Assembly: GCF_012910805.1 (NCBI RefSeq) | Contig: NZ_WTVK01000045.1 | Location: forward strand, 1 to 44,958 | Origin: Aromatoleum evansii | Lineage (GTDB): Bacteria; Pseudomonadota; Gammaproteobacteria; Burkholderiales; Rhodocyclaceae | DNA: 44,958 nt | Reading direction: 5' to 3' | Notes under the pieces: model-generated | Told to the model about the DNA's origin: nothing | Seen by the model: only the letters and a program-made list of their open reading frames with translations | The model's database searches: none | Part shown: one piece after another, positions 18,490-28,069 of the stretch | Numbering within the stretch: the stretch's first letter is position 1 | How the letters are laid out: every line of letters begins with the position of its first letter | Position numbers and translations under genes: made by a program

Positions 18490-19779
18490 ATGCCCCTCTT
18501 CGACGAATATCCGCTACGCCAGAAACTGAACGACGAAGTCCACGCGCGCCCCCCGGTGACGCTGGAGACACCGGAGTTCGTCACCTATCTTGCCTTCCTG
18601 CACGTCGACGGCAGCGCCGAACGTGAGGCGGATCATCTGCGCCAGCTCGCCGAGCAGTTCGAACTGCCGCCGCCGGACACGTCCTCGGGCCACGTCTTCC
18701 TCGACGCCGGCGGGTTCCGCCTGAAGTGGGAACGCCACAACGAGTTCACCAGCTACACCTTCGTGCGCCGCATCGACTTCAGCGGCGCAAGCGACGACAA
18801 CCCCTTGCTCGACGTGCCTGCCGCATGGCGACGCGAGATCCCCGGCCAGCTGCTGGTCGCCACGCACGTCGAGTTGCGCGGCGTCGACGAGGTCGCCCCC
18901 GAGACGGTGCTCGCGCAGCTCTCGCCGACGGGCACGACCTCGGTGGCGTCGCAGGTCGCGGACGGCGCGGGCTGGGTCTTCACGGACTTCCTCATCGCCG
19001 ACGGCTTTTCGCGCTTCCTCGTCCTCGACGCCTCGCTGACCCCGCGCCAGGCCGGTCGCACGGTGCAGCGCCTGCTCGAGATCGAGACCTACCGCGTGAT
19101 GGCCCTGCTCGCCTTCCCGGTCGCGAAGGAAGTGGGGCGCCTGCTCGCGCTCGCCGAGGACGAGCTCGCCGACCTGATGGACGCGATGGGCACGGCGACC
19201 TCGCCGGAGGACGAGCGCCAGGTGCTCGGCCGCCTGACGCGGCTCGCCGCGCACGTCGAACGCTCGGTGGCGCGCACGACCTTCCGCTTCGGCGCGGCGG
19301 CCGCCTATTACCGGCTGGTGCGCCAGCGCATCGACGACCTGCGCGAGGTGCGCGTCAAGGGCTACCCGCCGGTACGCGAATTCATGGAGCGGCGCCTGAC
19401 CCCGGCGATCGACACCTGCGCGACGGTGGCGCGGCGGCAGGAAGACCTGTCGAGCCGCATCGTGCGCAACTCGCAGCTGCTGCGCACGCGCGTGGAGATC
19501 GAGCTCGAGCGCCAGAACCAGGAGCTGCTCGCCCAAATGAACCGCCGTGCGAAGCTGCAGCTGCGCCTGCAGGAGACGGTGGAGGGGCTGTCGGTGGTCG
19601 CGATCACGTATTACGGCTCGCAGCTGGTGCAGTACCTCGCCAAGGGCGTGAAGGACTACATTCATCCGGCCACGCCGGAGATCGTCACCGCGGTGTCGAT
19701 TCCGGTCATTGCGGGGATCGTGGCGCTGGGGCTGCGCCGCATGCGCCGCCAGCTCGCCGCCGAGGAAGGCGGGCACTGA
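18490..19779 (+). CDS. DUF3422 family membrane protein
   Basis: 429 residues matching the DUF3422 pattern: N-terminal LNDEVHARPP, then a central region rich in helices with a predicted coiled coil (about 320-370, ELERQNQELLAQMNRR). Two C-terminal hydrophobic segments (about 375-395 and 400-420) end in the basic LRRMRRQ. The protein is probably anchored at the inner membrane with its bulk in the cytoplasm. The family is common in proteobacteria and has no established function. It is flanked by the OmpA lipoprotein gene and a REP-like repeat. Confidence 0.85.
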   Translation: MPLFDEYPLRQKLNDEVHARPPVTLETPEFVTYLAFLHVDGSAEREADHLRQLAEQFELPPPDTSSGHVFLDAGGFRLKWERHNEFTSYTFVRRIDFSGASDDNPLLDVPAAWRREIPGQLLVATHVELRGVDEVAPETVLAQLSPTGTTSVASQVADGAGWVFTDFLIADGFSRFLVLDASLTPRQAGRTVQRLLEIETYRVMALLAFPVAKEVGRLLALAEDELADLMDAMGTATSPEDERQVLGRLTRLAAHVERSVARTTFRFGAAAAYYRLVRQRIDDLREVRVKGYPPVREFMERRLTPAIDTCATVARRQEDLSSRIVRNSQLLRTRVEIELERQNQELLAQMNRRAKLQLRLQETVEGLSVVAITYYGSQLVQYLAKGVKDYIHPATPEIVTAVSIPVIAGIVALGLRRMRRQLAAEEGGH

Positions 19780-19802
19780 GGGGCGCGCGGGAGCGCTTTC
19801 GG

Positions 19803-19878
19803 TGTGGGAGCGGCTTCAGCCGCGAATCCACCGGCGGGGCGCTCCCTGGGCCGATTCGCGGCTGAAGCCGCTCCCACA
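19803..19878. repeat. REP/BIME-like inverted repeat
   Basis: Two perfect 26-base arms (19803-19828 and 19853-19878; TGTGGGAGCGGCTTCAGCCG... and its exact complement) face each other across 24 bases. Each arm holds its own small palindrome, CGGCTTCAGCCG. This layout and sequence style match intergenic REP pairs (BIMEs) of gammaproteobacteria and betaproteobacteria, which RAYT transposases mobilise. It lies between DUF3422 and purC. No second copy was seen in this window. Confidence 0.85.
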
Positions 19879-19956
19879 GATGCCCCCCAGTGCCGCGTGC
19901 GCGCGATCGCCTCGGCTTCGCTGCGGCCGGAGAGACGAGTAGCTTGCAAGCTGTCC

Positions 19957-19962
19957 TATAAT
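19957..19962 (+). promoter_or_regulatory. -10 element of the purC promoter
   Basis: A perfect TATAAT lies 30 bases before the purC GTG start. No good -35 sits at the normal distance. Confidence 0.5.
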
Positions 19963-19991
19963 CGCGTTTTGCCCTGAAAGAGCTTTCCATC

Positions 19992-20927
19992 GTGGCCACT
20001 CCCCTGTTCGAATCCTCCATCAAGAGCCTGCAGCTGCTCGGGCGCGGCAAGGTGCGCGACATCTATGCCGTCGACGCCGACAAGCTGCTGATCGTCACCA
20101 GCGACCGGCTCTCCGCCTTCGACGTGATCCTGCCGGACCCGATCCCGGACAAGGGCCGCGTGCTGACCGCGATGGCGAACTTCTGGTTCTCGCGCCTCGG
20201 CCACATCGTGCCGAACCAGCTCACGGGCATCGATCCGGAGTCGGTTGTTGCTGCCGACGAGCGCGAGCAGGTGCGCGGCCGCGCGCTGGTCGTGAAACGC
20301 CTGAAGCCGCTGCCGATCGAGGCGGTGGTGCGCGGTTACGTGATCGGCTCGGGCTGGAAGGACTACCAGGACACGGGCGCGATCTGCGGCATCAAGCTGC
20401 CGGCGGGCCTCAAGCAGGCGGCGAAGCTGCCCTCGCCGATCTTCACGCCGGCCTCGAAGGCCGACGTCGGCGACCACGACGAGAACATCTCCTTCGAGCA
20501 GGCGCAGACGCGCTGCGCCGCCGCGCTCGTCAATGAGCTCGCGGGCACCGGCAAGAACGGCGCCCAGCTCGCCAGCCAGGCGCGCGATGCGGCGATCGCG
20601 CTGTACACGGAAGCGTCCAACTATGCCGCCGGGCGCGGCATCATCATCGCCGACACGAAGTTCGAGTTCGGTATCGACGCGGCCGGCACCCTTCACCTCA
20701 TCGACGAAGCCCTGACGCCCGACTCATCGCGCTTCTGGCCCGCCGACAGCTACCGCGAGGGCATCAGCCCGCCGAGCTACGACAAGCAGTACGTGCGCGA
20801 CTACCTCGAGACGCTGACCTGGAACAAGAAGGCGCCGGGCCCATCGCTGCCCGCGGAAGTGATCGCGCGCACCGCCGCGAAGTACCGCGAGGCCTACGAG
20901 CGCCTGACCGGCCAGACCCTGGCCTGA
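19992..20927 (+). CDS. purC: Phosphoribosylaminoimidazole-succinocarboxamide synthase
   Basis: SAICAR synthetase of de novo purine synthesis: joins aspartate to CAIR with ATP. At 311 residues it is of the longer bacterial/yeast-like type. Seen: [12 protein letters not shown] near the N-terminus, [21 protein letters not shown], the substrate region [18 protein letters not shown], and [15 protein letters not shown]. The start codon is GTG. It is preceded by TATAAT and followed by a strong terminator, so it is probably monocistronic. Confidence 0.96.
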   Translation: MATPLFESSIKSLQLLGRGKVRDIYAVDADKLLIVTSDRLSAFDVILPDPIPDKGRVLTAMANFWFSRLGHIVPNQLTGIDPESVVAADEREQVRGRALVVKRLKPLPIEAVVRGYVIGSGWKDYQDTGAICGIKLPAGLKQAAKLPSPIFTPASKADVGDHDENISFEQAQTRCAAALVNELAGTGKNGAQLASQARDAAIALYTEASNYAAGRGIIIADTKFEFGIDAAGTLHLIDEALTPDSSRFWPADSYREGISPPSYDKQYVRDYLETLTWNKKAPGPSLPAEVIARTAAKYREAYERLTGQTLA

Positions 20928-20947
20928 GCGCACCGCGCCCTGCCAAG

Positions 20948-20989
20948 GCCCGCCCTGCCCGGCATCACGCCGGGGACGGCGGGCTTTTT
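20948..20989 (+). terminator. Rho-independent terminator after purC
   Basis: GCCCGCC and GGCGGGC arms, with an inner CCCGGC/GCCGGG stem, are followed by TTTTT. It begins 21 bases after the purC stop. Confidence 0.85.
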
Positions 20990-21164
20990 CACATCCGCCG
21001 CCCGGCGATCGTGGGAACGAGCTCGCAAACCCGCCGCAAAACGGGTGAAAATCCCCGAACTTGCCCGACCAAGGCCGCTCTAAAACTCCACCCGGGGGCT
21101 ATCCCCATCGCGGCCATGCCGGACGGAACCGCCCGCGGGTACTTCGAACCCCAAGGAGGCTGCC

Positions 21165-21938
21165 ATGGACAAGTCGTTCAATACCCTCGACCGTCATTTC
21201 ACCCTGCCCCACGTCAGGCAGGTCGAAGCATCGCGACCGCTGCAGTGGCTGCGCATGGGCTGGGACGACATGCGCGCGAACATGGGCGCGAGCCTGAGCT
21301 ACGGCGTGATCTTCGCGGTGCTCGGCTATGTGATCCTCGCCTACGCGACGGACATGCCTTACCTGTTCACGGCGGCGGTCTCCGGCTTCTTCCTCGTCGG
21401 GCCGCTGGCCGCGGCGGGCTTGTATGAAATTTCGCGCCGCCACGAACGCGGCGAAGGCGCCAGCTTCCTCGAGTCGATCAAGGGATTGCGCCAGCACGGC
21501 GACCATCTGCTCTACTACGGCGCCTTTCTCGCCTTCGTGCTGCTCGGCTGGGAACGCCTGTCGGCAATCCTGTTCGCGCTCTTCTATCACGGCGTGACGC
21601 CCGACATGGCGAACTTCTTCCGCGATGTCTTCCTGTCCGGCGACTATGTGCACTTCGTCGTCTCCTACCTCGTCGTCGGCGGTGCGCTCGCCGGCCTGGT
21701 GTTCGCGCTGTCGGTGGTATCGGTGCCCATGCTCATGGACCGCAACAGCGACATGGTGACGGCGATGATGACCAGCGCCCGTGCGGTCGGTTTCAACCTC
21801 GGCGCGATGGCCATGTGGGCCGCGCTGATCGTCGTGCTGATCGGACTCGGTTTCGCGACGATGATGATCGGCATGGTGGTGCTCTTGCCGCTCGTCGGCC
21901 ATGCTACGTGGCATGCCTACAAGGATCTCGTCGAGTAA
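21165..21938 (+). CDS. DUF2189 integral membrane protein
   Basis: 257 residues with about six transmembrane helices. The N-terminal soluble part has the family pattern of a short polar leader, then PLQWLRMGWDDMRAN before the first helix. GPLAAAGLYEISRRHERGE lies between helices 2 and 3. DUF2189 proteins are widespread inner-membrane proteins without a proven role. A very strong AAGGAGG ribosome binding site precedes the ATG. The 175-base leader after the purC terminator shows no structure I could name. Confidence 0.85.
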   Translation: MDKSFNTLDRHFTLPHVRQVEASRPLQWLRMGWDDMRANMGASLSYGVIFAVLGYVILAYATDMPYLFTAAVSGFFLVGPLAAAGLYEISRRHERGEGASFLESIKGLRQHGDHLLYYGAFLAFVLLGWERLSAILFALFYHGVTPDMANFFRDVFLSGDYVHFVVSYLVVGGALAGLVFALSVVSVPMLMDRNSDMVTAMMTSARAVGFNLGAMAMWAALIVVLIGLGFATMMIGMVVLLPLVGHATWHAYKDLVE

Positions 21939-21975
21939 GCCTGCAAGGCGCTTCCGGCGTGCAGCGGCAACGTCC

Positions 21976-22008
21976 GGCCGCGCGCACGCCCCCGGGCGTG
22001 GCGCGGCC
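21976..22008 (+). terminator. Very strong GC hairpin after DUF2189 gene
   Basis: GGCCGCGC-G-CACGCCC pairs with GGGCGTG-GCGCGGCC, a stem of about 15 bp with one bulged base. No T run follows. It lies between the DUF2189 stop and the prlC -10-like hexamer TAGAAT at 22017. Confidence 0.45.
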
Positions 22009-22016
22009 CCTGCGGT

Positions 22017-22022
22017 TAGAAT
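22017..22022 (+). promoter_or_regulatory. Putative -10 element upstream of prlC
   Basis: TAGAAT lies 96 bases before the prlC start, just after a strong hairpin. No -35 is evident. Confidence 0.3.
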
Positions 22023-22118
22023 GACCGGCCGGGGCAGCGCGCGTGCGCGGCTCGCAACAGCCGCGCACTGGCTTCGCCCGCCCATTCCAGAACGATCATT
22101 GCGCCAGCCGAGAACCGC

Positions 22119-24176
22119 ATGCCCAATCCCCTGCTCGATTTCACCAGCCTGCCGCGCTTCGACGAGATCCGGCCGGAACACGTCGCCCCCGCGATCCGCC
22201 AGCTCATCGACGAGAACCGCGCGCTGATCGCCGACCTCATCGCCGACCCGGCGCCGCCCACGTGGGCGAACTTCGTCACCCCGCTCACCGAGGAAGGCGA
22301 GCGCCTCGGGCGCGCCTGGGGCGTGGTCGGCCATCTCCACAGCGTGATGGACGTGCCCGAATGGCGCGAGGCCTACAACGCGCTGCTGCCCGAGGTGTCG
22401 AGCTTCTACGCCGAGGTGGGGCAGAATCTGGAACTGTTCGAGAAGTACCGCCAGCTCTTCAACAGCGCTGAGTACGACCAGCTGCCGCCGGTGCGCCGGC
22501 GCATCATCGACCACGAGCTGCGCGACTTCCGCCTGTCCGGCGCGGAGCTGCCGGACGCCGACAAGCCGCGCTTCAAGGCGATCCAGGAGGAGATGTCGGC
22601 GCTCGCGGCGAAGTTCTCCGAGAATCTGCTCGACGCGACCAACGCGCACGCCGAGTGGATCGGTGACGAGGCCGAACTCGCCGGCCTGCCCGCGGACGCG
22701 ATCGACGCCGCGCGTGCCGCGGCCGAGCGCGACGGCAAGCCGGGCTGGAAATTCACGCTGCACATGCCGTCCTACCTGCCGGTGATGCAGTACGCCGACA
22801 GCCAGGCGCTGCGCGAGCGCATGTACCGCGCCTATGCGACGCGCGCGTCCGAACAGGGCAAGGCCGAACTCGACAACGGCCCGCTGATCGGGCGCATCCT
22901 CGCGCTGCGCGCCGAAGAGGCGAAGATGCTGGGCTACGCGAACTACGCCGAGGTGTCGCTGGTCGCGAAGATGGCCGACTCGCCCGCCCAGGTGCTCGAC
23001 TTCCTGCGCGAGCTCGCGGCCAAGGCGAAGCCCTTTGCGGAGCAGGATCTCGCCGCACTGAAGGACTTCGCGCGCACGGAGCTGAGCCTGGACCCGCTGC
23101 AGCCGTGGGACGTCGCCTACGCGTCGGAGAAGCTGCGCCAGGCGCGCTATGCGTTCTCGGAGCAGGAGGTGAAGCAGTACTTCCCCGAGCCCAAGGTGCT
23201 CGAAGGCCTGTTCGGGGTGATCAGGAGCCTGTACGGCGTCGATATCGTCGCCGAGGACGCACCGAAATGGGATCCGGCCGCGCATTTCTTCCGCATCGAG
23301 AAGGCGGGCGAGACGGTGGGCCACTTCTACCTCGACCTGCATGCGCGCGAGACCAAGCGCGGCGGGGCGTGGATGGATTCGGCGCGCAGCCGCTACTCGA
23401 ACATGCGCGGCGTGCAGACGCCGGTGGCCTACCTGGTGTGCAACTTCCCCGGCCCGGTGGGCGGCAAGCCGGCGACCTTTACCCACGACGACGTGCTGAC
23501 GCTGTTCCACGAATGCGGCCACGGCCTGCACCACCTGCTGACGCGCGTCGATGAGCTCGCGGTGTCCGGCATCCACGGCGTGGAATGGGACGCGGTCGAG
23601 CTGCCGAGCCAGTTCATGGAGAACTTCTGCTGGGAGTGGGACGTGCTCTCCGGCATGACCGCCCACGTCGACACCGGCGCGCCGCTGCCGCGCGCGCTGT
23701 TCGACAAGATGATCGCGGCGAAGAACTTCCAGAGCGGCATGCAGACGGTGCGCCAGCTGGAGTTCTCGATGTTCGACCTGCGCCTGCACAGCGAAGTCGA
23801 TGCCTCCGCCGGCCCGGTGCCGGTCGAGCGCGTGATGGCACTCCTCGACGAGGTGCGCCGCGAAGTCGCGGTGATGTTCCCGCCGGCCTGGCACCGCTTC
23901 CCGCACAGCTTCTCGCACATCTTCGCGGGCGGCTATGCGGCGGGCTACTACAGCTACAAGTGGGCCGAGGTGTTGTCGGCGGACGCGTTCGCGGCCTTCG
24001 AGGAGGCTGGCGCGGGCAAGGGGACGCTGCTCGACCGCGCCACGGGGGAGCGCTTCTGGCGCGAGATCCTCGCGGTGGGCGGCAGCCGTCCGGCGCTGGA
24101 TTCGTTCAAGGCTTTCCGCGGACGCGAACCGCGCGTCGATGCGCTTCTGCGCCACAATGGCATGGTGGAAGCGTAA
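22119..24176 (+). CDS. prlC: Oligopeptidase A (M3 family metallopeptidase)
   Basis: A cytoplasmic zinc endopeptidase that degrades short peptides, including cleaved signal peptides. It has 685 residues, the usual length. The catalytic HECGH is at 464-468, in the M3 context FHECGHGLHH, with the third zinc-ligand region (ELPSQFMENFCWE) downstream. The C-terminus has the family Tyr-rich YAAGYYSYKWAE. The start at 22119 matches family N-termini (LLDFTSLPRFDEI). It is followed by a hairpin at 24183-24210 without a T run. Confidence 0.95.
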   Translation: MPNPLLDFTSLPRFDEIRPEHVAPAIRQLIDENRALIADLIADPAPPTWANFVTPLTEEGERLGRAWGVVGHLHSVMDVPEWREAYNALLPEVSSFYAEVGQNLELFEKYRQLFNSAEYDQLPPVRRRIIDHELRDFRLSGAELPDADKPRFKAIQEEMSALAAKFSENLLDATNAHAEWIGDEAELAGLPADAIDAARAAAERDGKPGWKFTLHMPSYLPVMQYADSQALRERMYRAYATRASEQGKAELDNGPLIGRILALRAEEAKMLGYANYAEVSLVAKMADSPAQVLDFLRELAAKAKPFAEQDLAALKDFARTELSLDPLQPWDVAYASEKLRQARYAFSEQEVKQYFPEPKVLEGLFGVIRSLYGVDIVAEDAPKWDPAAHFFRIEKAGETVGHFYLDLHARETKRGGAWMDSARSRYSNMRGVQTPVAYLVCNFPGPVGGKPATFTHDDVLTLFHECGHGLHHLLTRVDELAVSGIHGVEWDAVELPSQFMENFCWEWDVLSGMTAHVDTGAPLPRALFDKMIAAKNFQSGMQTVRQLEFSMFDLRLHSEVDASAGPVPVERVMALLDEVRREVAVMFPPAWHRFPHSFSHIFAGGYAAGYYSYKWAEVLSADAFAAFEEAGAGKGTLLDRATGERFWREILAVGGSRPALDSFKAFRGREPRVDALLRHNGMVEA

Positions 24177-24233
24177 CGCTCCCGAGGGGCACGGCGGGAC
24201 GTACCCCTCGCTCACACCTCACGCCCTATGCGA

Positions 24234-24416
24234 TCAGTGAATCGCGGCGTAGCCTTCCAGCACGCGTTCCTGCACGTGGACCGGCACGCCGCGTTCCGTC
24301 ATGTTTCTCCGGGCATTCGCCTGACCCCCGCCTCGGGCGAGGTATTGGACGATGGTCTCGACGTACTGGCGCATCACCCAATCGACGCGCTGCTCCGGCC
24401 CTTGATAGTCAACCAT
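24234..24416 (-). CDS. Small hypothetical protein, 60 residues
   Basis: A small gene starting MVDYQGPEQRVDW and ending in VQERVLEGYAAIH. It is mostly helical and charged, with no signal or membrane segment and no family I recognise. The frame is open upstream to 24590, but the ATG at 24416 has an excellent GGGGAGG ribosome binding site six bases away, and the upstream residues look non-coding. It lies downstream of the exopolysaccharide cluster on the same strand, separated by 224 bases, and is convergent to prlC. Function unknown. Confidence 0.65.
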   Translation of the reverse strand: MVDYQGPEQRVDWVMRQYVETIVQYLARGGGQANARRNMTERGVPVHVQERVLEGYAAIH

Positions 24417-24640
24417 ACCAAGCCTCCCCGCCCGAGTGCACGAACTGTCGGAGCCGGTGTGTCGGCCCCCTCGGCTCAAGCGAAGCATGATCTGGGCCAT
24501 TTCAAGAATTTTCTGTCTACACAAAGAGATACACCGCAGTGTTGAGGCCGCCGCGAGCGCAGCGGCGCAATCTGTAAAAGCGGCCGACATGGCAAGCGCC
24601 GGCCCCCGTGTCGCGCCTCCGACAATATACCTCCCGCGAC
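24417..24640. other. Intergenic region between exopolysaccharide cluster and small gene
   Basis: 224 bases, more AT-rich around 24484-24540 than the flanks. On the minus strand TGGCCCAGATCATGCT (24484-24499) has the GG/GC spacing of a sigma54 -24/-12 site, 68 bases before the 60-residue gene. The match to consensus is partial. Nothing else could be supported here. Confidence 0.3.
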
Positions 24641-25744
24641 TCAGGCCCGGGCGTCGCCCCAGCGCAGTTCGGTGCGGTCGTCACCGACGTAGAGCGTCTC
24701 GCCCGAGCGGTCCACGCAGTACTGCGGCGAGAGGATCTTCTCGCTGAAACGCTGGCCTTCGCCGACTCGGGTGTACTCGAACAGGATGCTGCGCTCGACC
24801 CGTGAGCCGGCGCGCAGATGGCTGCCGTGGCCGATCCAGGTCGGGCCGATGACGGATACGCCGGGGTCGATGCGCACGCCCGAGCCGATATACACCGGGC
24901 CGACGACCTGCACGCTGTCCCACTCGATCGAGGTGTTGAGGCCGACCCACACGCCGGGGCGGATCTCCCTGCCGGGCATGTCCATCTGCGCGACCTCGCC
25001 ACGCAGCACGCGCTGCAGCACCGCCCAGTAGTCGGTGAGGCGACCGATGTCGATCCAGTTGAAGAAGCGGGTCTGCGCGTAGAAGGGGCGTTCCTCGGCG
25101 ACAAGCAGGGGGAAGAGTTCGCTGCCGATGTCGAACTCGCGCCCCGGTGGGATCAGGTCGATGACCTCGGGCTCGAAGATGTAGATGCCGGTGCTCGCGA
25201 GCGTTGATTTCGCCTCCGCGGGCCGGGGCTTTTCCTGGAAGGATTTCACGCGGCCGTTGGCGTCGGTGACGACGATGCCGTAGTTCTGCGCCTGCTCGCG
25301 CGGCACCTCGAGCGTGACGACGCTCGCGAGCGCCTTCTTGTGGCGGTGCTCGTCGAGCGCCGCGCGGATGTCGAGGTCGATCAGCGCGTCGCCGCAGATC
25401 ACCAGCGTGGTCTCGTCGAAGAAGCCGCCGAAGTCCTGGATGCGGCGCATGCCGCCGGCCGAACCGAGCGCCTTGGGCACGATCTCGCCGTGGTCGCGCA
25501 CGCCCTCGTAGGAATAGCCGATCTCTACGCCCCAGCGGTGGCCGTCGCGGAAGTAGTCCTCGATCTTGTGGTGGTTGAAGGCGACGTTGATCATGATCTC
25601 CTTCACGCCGAAGCGCGCGAGATGTTCGATCAGGTATTCCAGCACCGGCTTGCCGAGGATCGGCACCATCGGCTTGGGCACGTTCTTCGTCAGCGGGCGC
25701 ACCCGCGTGCCCTGCCCTGCGGCCAGGATCATTGCTTTTGCCAT
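24641..25744 (-). CDS. Sugar-nucleotide pyrophosphorylase (mannose-1-phosphate guanylyltransferase-like)
   Basis: 367 residues. The N-terminal nucleotidyltransferase domain (1-235) begins AMILAAGQGTRVRPLT, the signature loop, followed by KPMVPILGKP and the metal site CGDALIDLD. The C-terminal part (about 255-350) is a left-handed beta-helix of hexapeptide type. It activates a sugar-1-phosphate with a nucleotide; the sequence style is closest to bacterial GDP-mannose- or dTDP-glucose-type enzymes and the exact sugar cannot be fixed. The frame runs far upstream, but 25744 has an AGAGAGGT ribosome binding site and the family start. It is the last large gene of the exopolysaccharide cluster, 80 bases after ugd. 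Confidence 0.88.
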   Translation of the reverse strand: MAKAMILAAGQGTRVRPLTKNVPKPMVPILGKPVLEYLIEHLARFGVKEIMINVAFNHHKIEDYFRDGHRWGVEIGYSYEGVRDHGEIVPKALGSAGGMRRIQDFGGFFDETTLVICGDALIDLDIRAALDEHRHKKALASVVTLEVPREQAQNYGIVVTDANGRVKSFQEKPRPAEAKSTLASTGIYIFEPEVIDLIPPGREFDIGSELFPLLVAEERPFYAQTRFFNWIDIGRLTDYWAVLQRVLRGEVAQMDMPGREIRPGVWVGLNTSIEWDSVQVVGPVYIGSGVRIDPGVSVIGPTWIGHGSHLRAGSRVERSILFEYTRVGEGQRFSEKILSPQYCVDRSGETLYVGDDRTELRWGDARA

Positions 25745-25824
25745 CGTGACACCTCTCTCTTGATTGGAAACGGAACCCCGCCGCGCGGTCGCGGGGGTTG
25801 GAAGCGGCTCGGAAGGGTGGGACT

Positions 25825-27147
25825 TCAGCCGCGCCCGATACCGAAGTACTCGATGCCTTCGAAACGCACGCGCGCGGGCTCGTACATGTTGCGACCGTCG
25901 AAGATCGCCGGTTGGCGCAGGCGACTGCGGATCGCCTCGAAGTCGGGGCTGCGGAATTCCTTCCACTCGGTGATGATCACCAGCGCATCGGCGCCTTCAA
26001 GCGCGCTCCGGGGACGCCCGGCGTAGCTGATGCGCGCATCGTCGCCGAAGATGCGTTCGGCTTCGCGCATCGCGACCGGGTCGTAGGCGGTGACGCGCGC
26101 CCCACGGCGCAGGAGCTCCTCGATCAGCACGCGGCTCGGCGCCTCGCGCATGTCGTCGGTATCGGGCTTGAAGGCGAGACCCCACAGCGCGAAGCGGCGA
26201 CCGCTGAGGTCCTCGCCGAAGCGGCGCACGATCTTGTCGACCAGAACGTGCTTCTGCACATCGTTGGCCGCCTCGACCGCGGCGAGCACCTTGAGCTCGC
26301 GGCCGTGTTCGGACGCGCTGCGGATCAGCGCCCTGACGTCCTTGGGGAAGCACGAGCCGCCGTAGCCGCAGCCGGCGTAGAGGAAGTGCCAGCCGATGCG
26401 CGGGTCGGAGCCGATACCCTGGCGCACCAGTTCGATGTCGGCACCGAGCGTCTCGGCGAGGTTCGCGAGCTCGTTCATGAAGCTGATGCGGGTCGCGAGC
26501 ATCGCGTTGGCGGCGTACTTGGTGAGTTCGGCGGAGCGCACGTCCATCACCACGAGCCTTTCGTGCTTGCGCTGGAAGGGGGCGTAGAGGCGGCGCATCA
26601 GCTCGATCGCGCGCTCGTCGTCGGCGCCGACGACGATGCGGTCGGGGCGCATGAAGTCGTCGACGGCGGCGCCTTCCTTGAGGAACTCGGGGTTGGAGAC
26701 GACCGAGAAGGGCAGCTCCATGCCGCGCGCGGCGAGCTCTGCGGCGATCGCGGCGCGCACCTTGTCGCCGGTGCCGACGGGAACCGTGGACTTGTCGACG
26801 ACGACGCGGTAGCCGTCCATGTGGCGGCCGATGGCGCGCGCCGCGGCGAGCACGTACTGCAGGTCGGCCGAGCCGTCCTCGTCGGGCGGGGTGCCGACGG
26901 CAATGAACTGGATCTCGCCGTGCAGGGCGGCACGCTCGGGGTCGGTCGTGAACGCGAGGCGACCGGCTTCGACGTTGCGACGCACGATGTCGAGCAGGCC
27001 CGGCTCGTGGATCGGGATGCCGCCCTCCTCCAGGGTGCGGATCTTGGCGGGGTCGACGTCCAGGCACAGCACGTCGTTGCCGACGTCGGCAAGGCAGGCG
27101 CCGGAGACCAGGCCGACGTAGCCGGTTCCGATGACGGTGAGCTTCAT
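25825..27147 (-). CDS. ugd: UDP-glucose 6-dehydrogenase
   Basis: Oxidises UDP-glucose to UDP-glucuronate in two NAD-dependent steps, supplying uronic acid for the polysaccharide. 440 residues. The Rossmann motif is [14 protein letters not shown] (7-20). KSTVPVGT and [11 protein letters not shown] follow. The catalytic Cys266 is in [10 protein letters not shown]. The C-terminal domain has [18 protein letters not shown]. It is in the exopolysaccharide cluster, 52 bases downstream of the pyruvyltransferase gene. Confidence 0.95.
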   Translation of the reverse strand: MKLTVIGTGYVGLVSGACLADVGNDVLCLDVDPAKIRTLEEGGIPIHEPGLLDIVRRNVEAGRLAFTTDPERAALHGEIQFIAVGTPPDEDGSADLQYVLAAARAIGRHMDGYRVVVDKSTVPVGTGDKVRAAIAAELAARGMELPFSVVSNPEFLKEGAAVDDFMRPDRIVVGADDERAIELMRRLYAPFQRKHERLVVMDVRSAELTKYAANAMLATRISFMNELANLAETLGADIELVRQGIGSDPRIGWHFLYAGCGYGGSCFPKDVRALIRSASEHGRELKVLAAVEAANDVQKHVLVDKIVRRFGEDLSGRRFALWGLAFKPDTDDMREAPSRVLIEELLRRGARVTAYDPVAMREAERIFGDDARISYAGRPRSALEGADALVIITEWKEFRSPDFEAIRSRLRQPAIFDGRNMYEPARVRFEGIEYFGIGRG

Positions 27148-27199
27148 TGGGTTTCTTCCTTTTCTCTGGATTGCATGGGGTGTGCCGCGCGGGACGCGT

Positions 27200-28018
27200 T
27201 CAGCGCCACAGGTCCCACGGGAAGGCGTCGAGGAGCGGCCGCGGATCGAAGGCGAAGGCCGGCATGCCGCCCATCTCGAGCGCCTGCGGGATCGAGCTCG
27301 CGTACTCGAAGTCCGTGCGCCCGGTCCCGTAGTAGTAGTCGCGGTACTTGAACAGGTCCTCGGTTTCGCTCAGGCGCACATAGCGCGCGGGAATGCCGAA
27401 GGCTTCGGCGATCACGAGCCCGTGCAGCGAGCTGGCGATGACCAGGCGGGCCTTGAGGATCTCGGCGACGACGACGTTCCAGCCGGCGAGCGGCGACACG
27501 ACGTCGGGCTTGCCGGCGACGACCCTCAGGTCGTGCAGGTTGGGGACGATCACGTGCGGCTTTTCGCCGGTGGGCCGGAAGCGGCCGGCGAAGAGATGCG
27601 GCACGAGCAGCGCGGGGTCGCCATACACCGCCGGCACGCGGTGCCCGCGGCTGCGCAGGAATTCCTCGGTGAGCGGGCCGCGCACCGCGCGGATGTCGAG
27701 CCGCTGCGCGGTGAAGGCGGACTCGGGCACCTTGCCGTTGACGCCCGAGCCCCACACGACGTCGTCGTGCGTGGCGAAGTGCAGGATGGAGCCGATCGCG
27801 AGCAGGCGCGCGGACTGCTCGACCTGGTCCTCGAGCGTCAGGCCGCGCAGGCCGAGCACGCGCGAGACGAGCACTTGCGACAGGTGGTCGCCGAAGTTCA
27901 CGCTGCCGTTCGCAGGGCGCCAGTGGAACAACGAGACATGGCGGTAGGGTAGCGGCGCCGCGACGGGCGGCTGGGGCACGGGCGCGGGGCCGAAGAGGTT
28001 CTTGATTCGTTTGAGCAT
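27200..28018 (-). CDS. Polysaccharide pyruvyl transferase family protein
   Basis: 272 residues of the PS_pyruv_trans family, which adds pyruvate ketals from phosphoenolpyruvate to sugar residues. Seen: NFGDHLS near the N-terminus, [20 protein letters not shown], and the C-terminal [16 protein letters not shown] that is typical of the family. The upstream ribosome binding site is weak. It is part of the exopolysaccharide cluster, between the flippase and ugd genes, so the product is probably a pyruvylated repeat unit. The acceptor sugar is unknown. Confidence 0.88.
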   Translation of the reverse strand: MLKRIKNLFGPAPVPQPPVAAPLPYRHVSLFHWRPANGSVNFGDHLSQVLVSRVLGLRGLTLEDQVEQSARLLAIGSILHFATHDDVVWGSGVNGKVPESAFTAQRLDIRAVRGPLTEEFLRSRGHRVPAVYGDPALLVPHLFAGRFRPTGEKPHVIVPNLHDLRVVAGKPDVVSPLAGWNVVVAEILKARLVIASSLHGLVIAEAFGIPARYVRLSETEDLFKYRDYYYGTGRTDFEYASSIPQALEMGGMPAFAFDPRPLLDAFPWDLWR

Positions 28019-28069
28019 CGTTTCGTGCGCGTGATGGGAGATTCCGATGGGTGCGGCGCGGCCCGCTCC

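Noticed and set aside
20990-21164. Possible structured leader RNA upstream of the DUF2189 gene
   Set aside because: Some short complementary GC tracts are present, but no known riboswitch pattern or long continuous stem could be built.
21099-24215. A 1038-codon open frame antisense to the DUF2189 and prlC genes
   Set aside because: It spans two clear genes and an intergenic gap; low-complexity composition typical of GC shadow frames.
24417-24590. N-terminal extension of the 60-residue small gene
   Set aside because: The ATG at 24416 has a near-ideal ribosome binding site, and the extension is Ala/Ser/Arg/Cys-rich with no clear ribosome binding site of its own.
25790-25850. A second copy of the REP-like repeat (AAGCGGCT ... 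CTTCAGCCGCG)
   Set aside because: Only short fragments resemble the repeat, they are not in the same arrangement, and they partly overlap the ugd 3' end.
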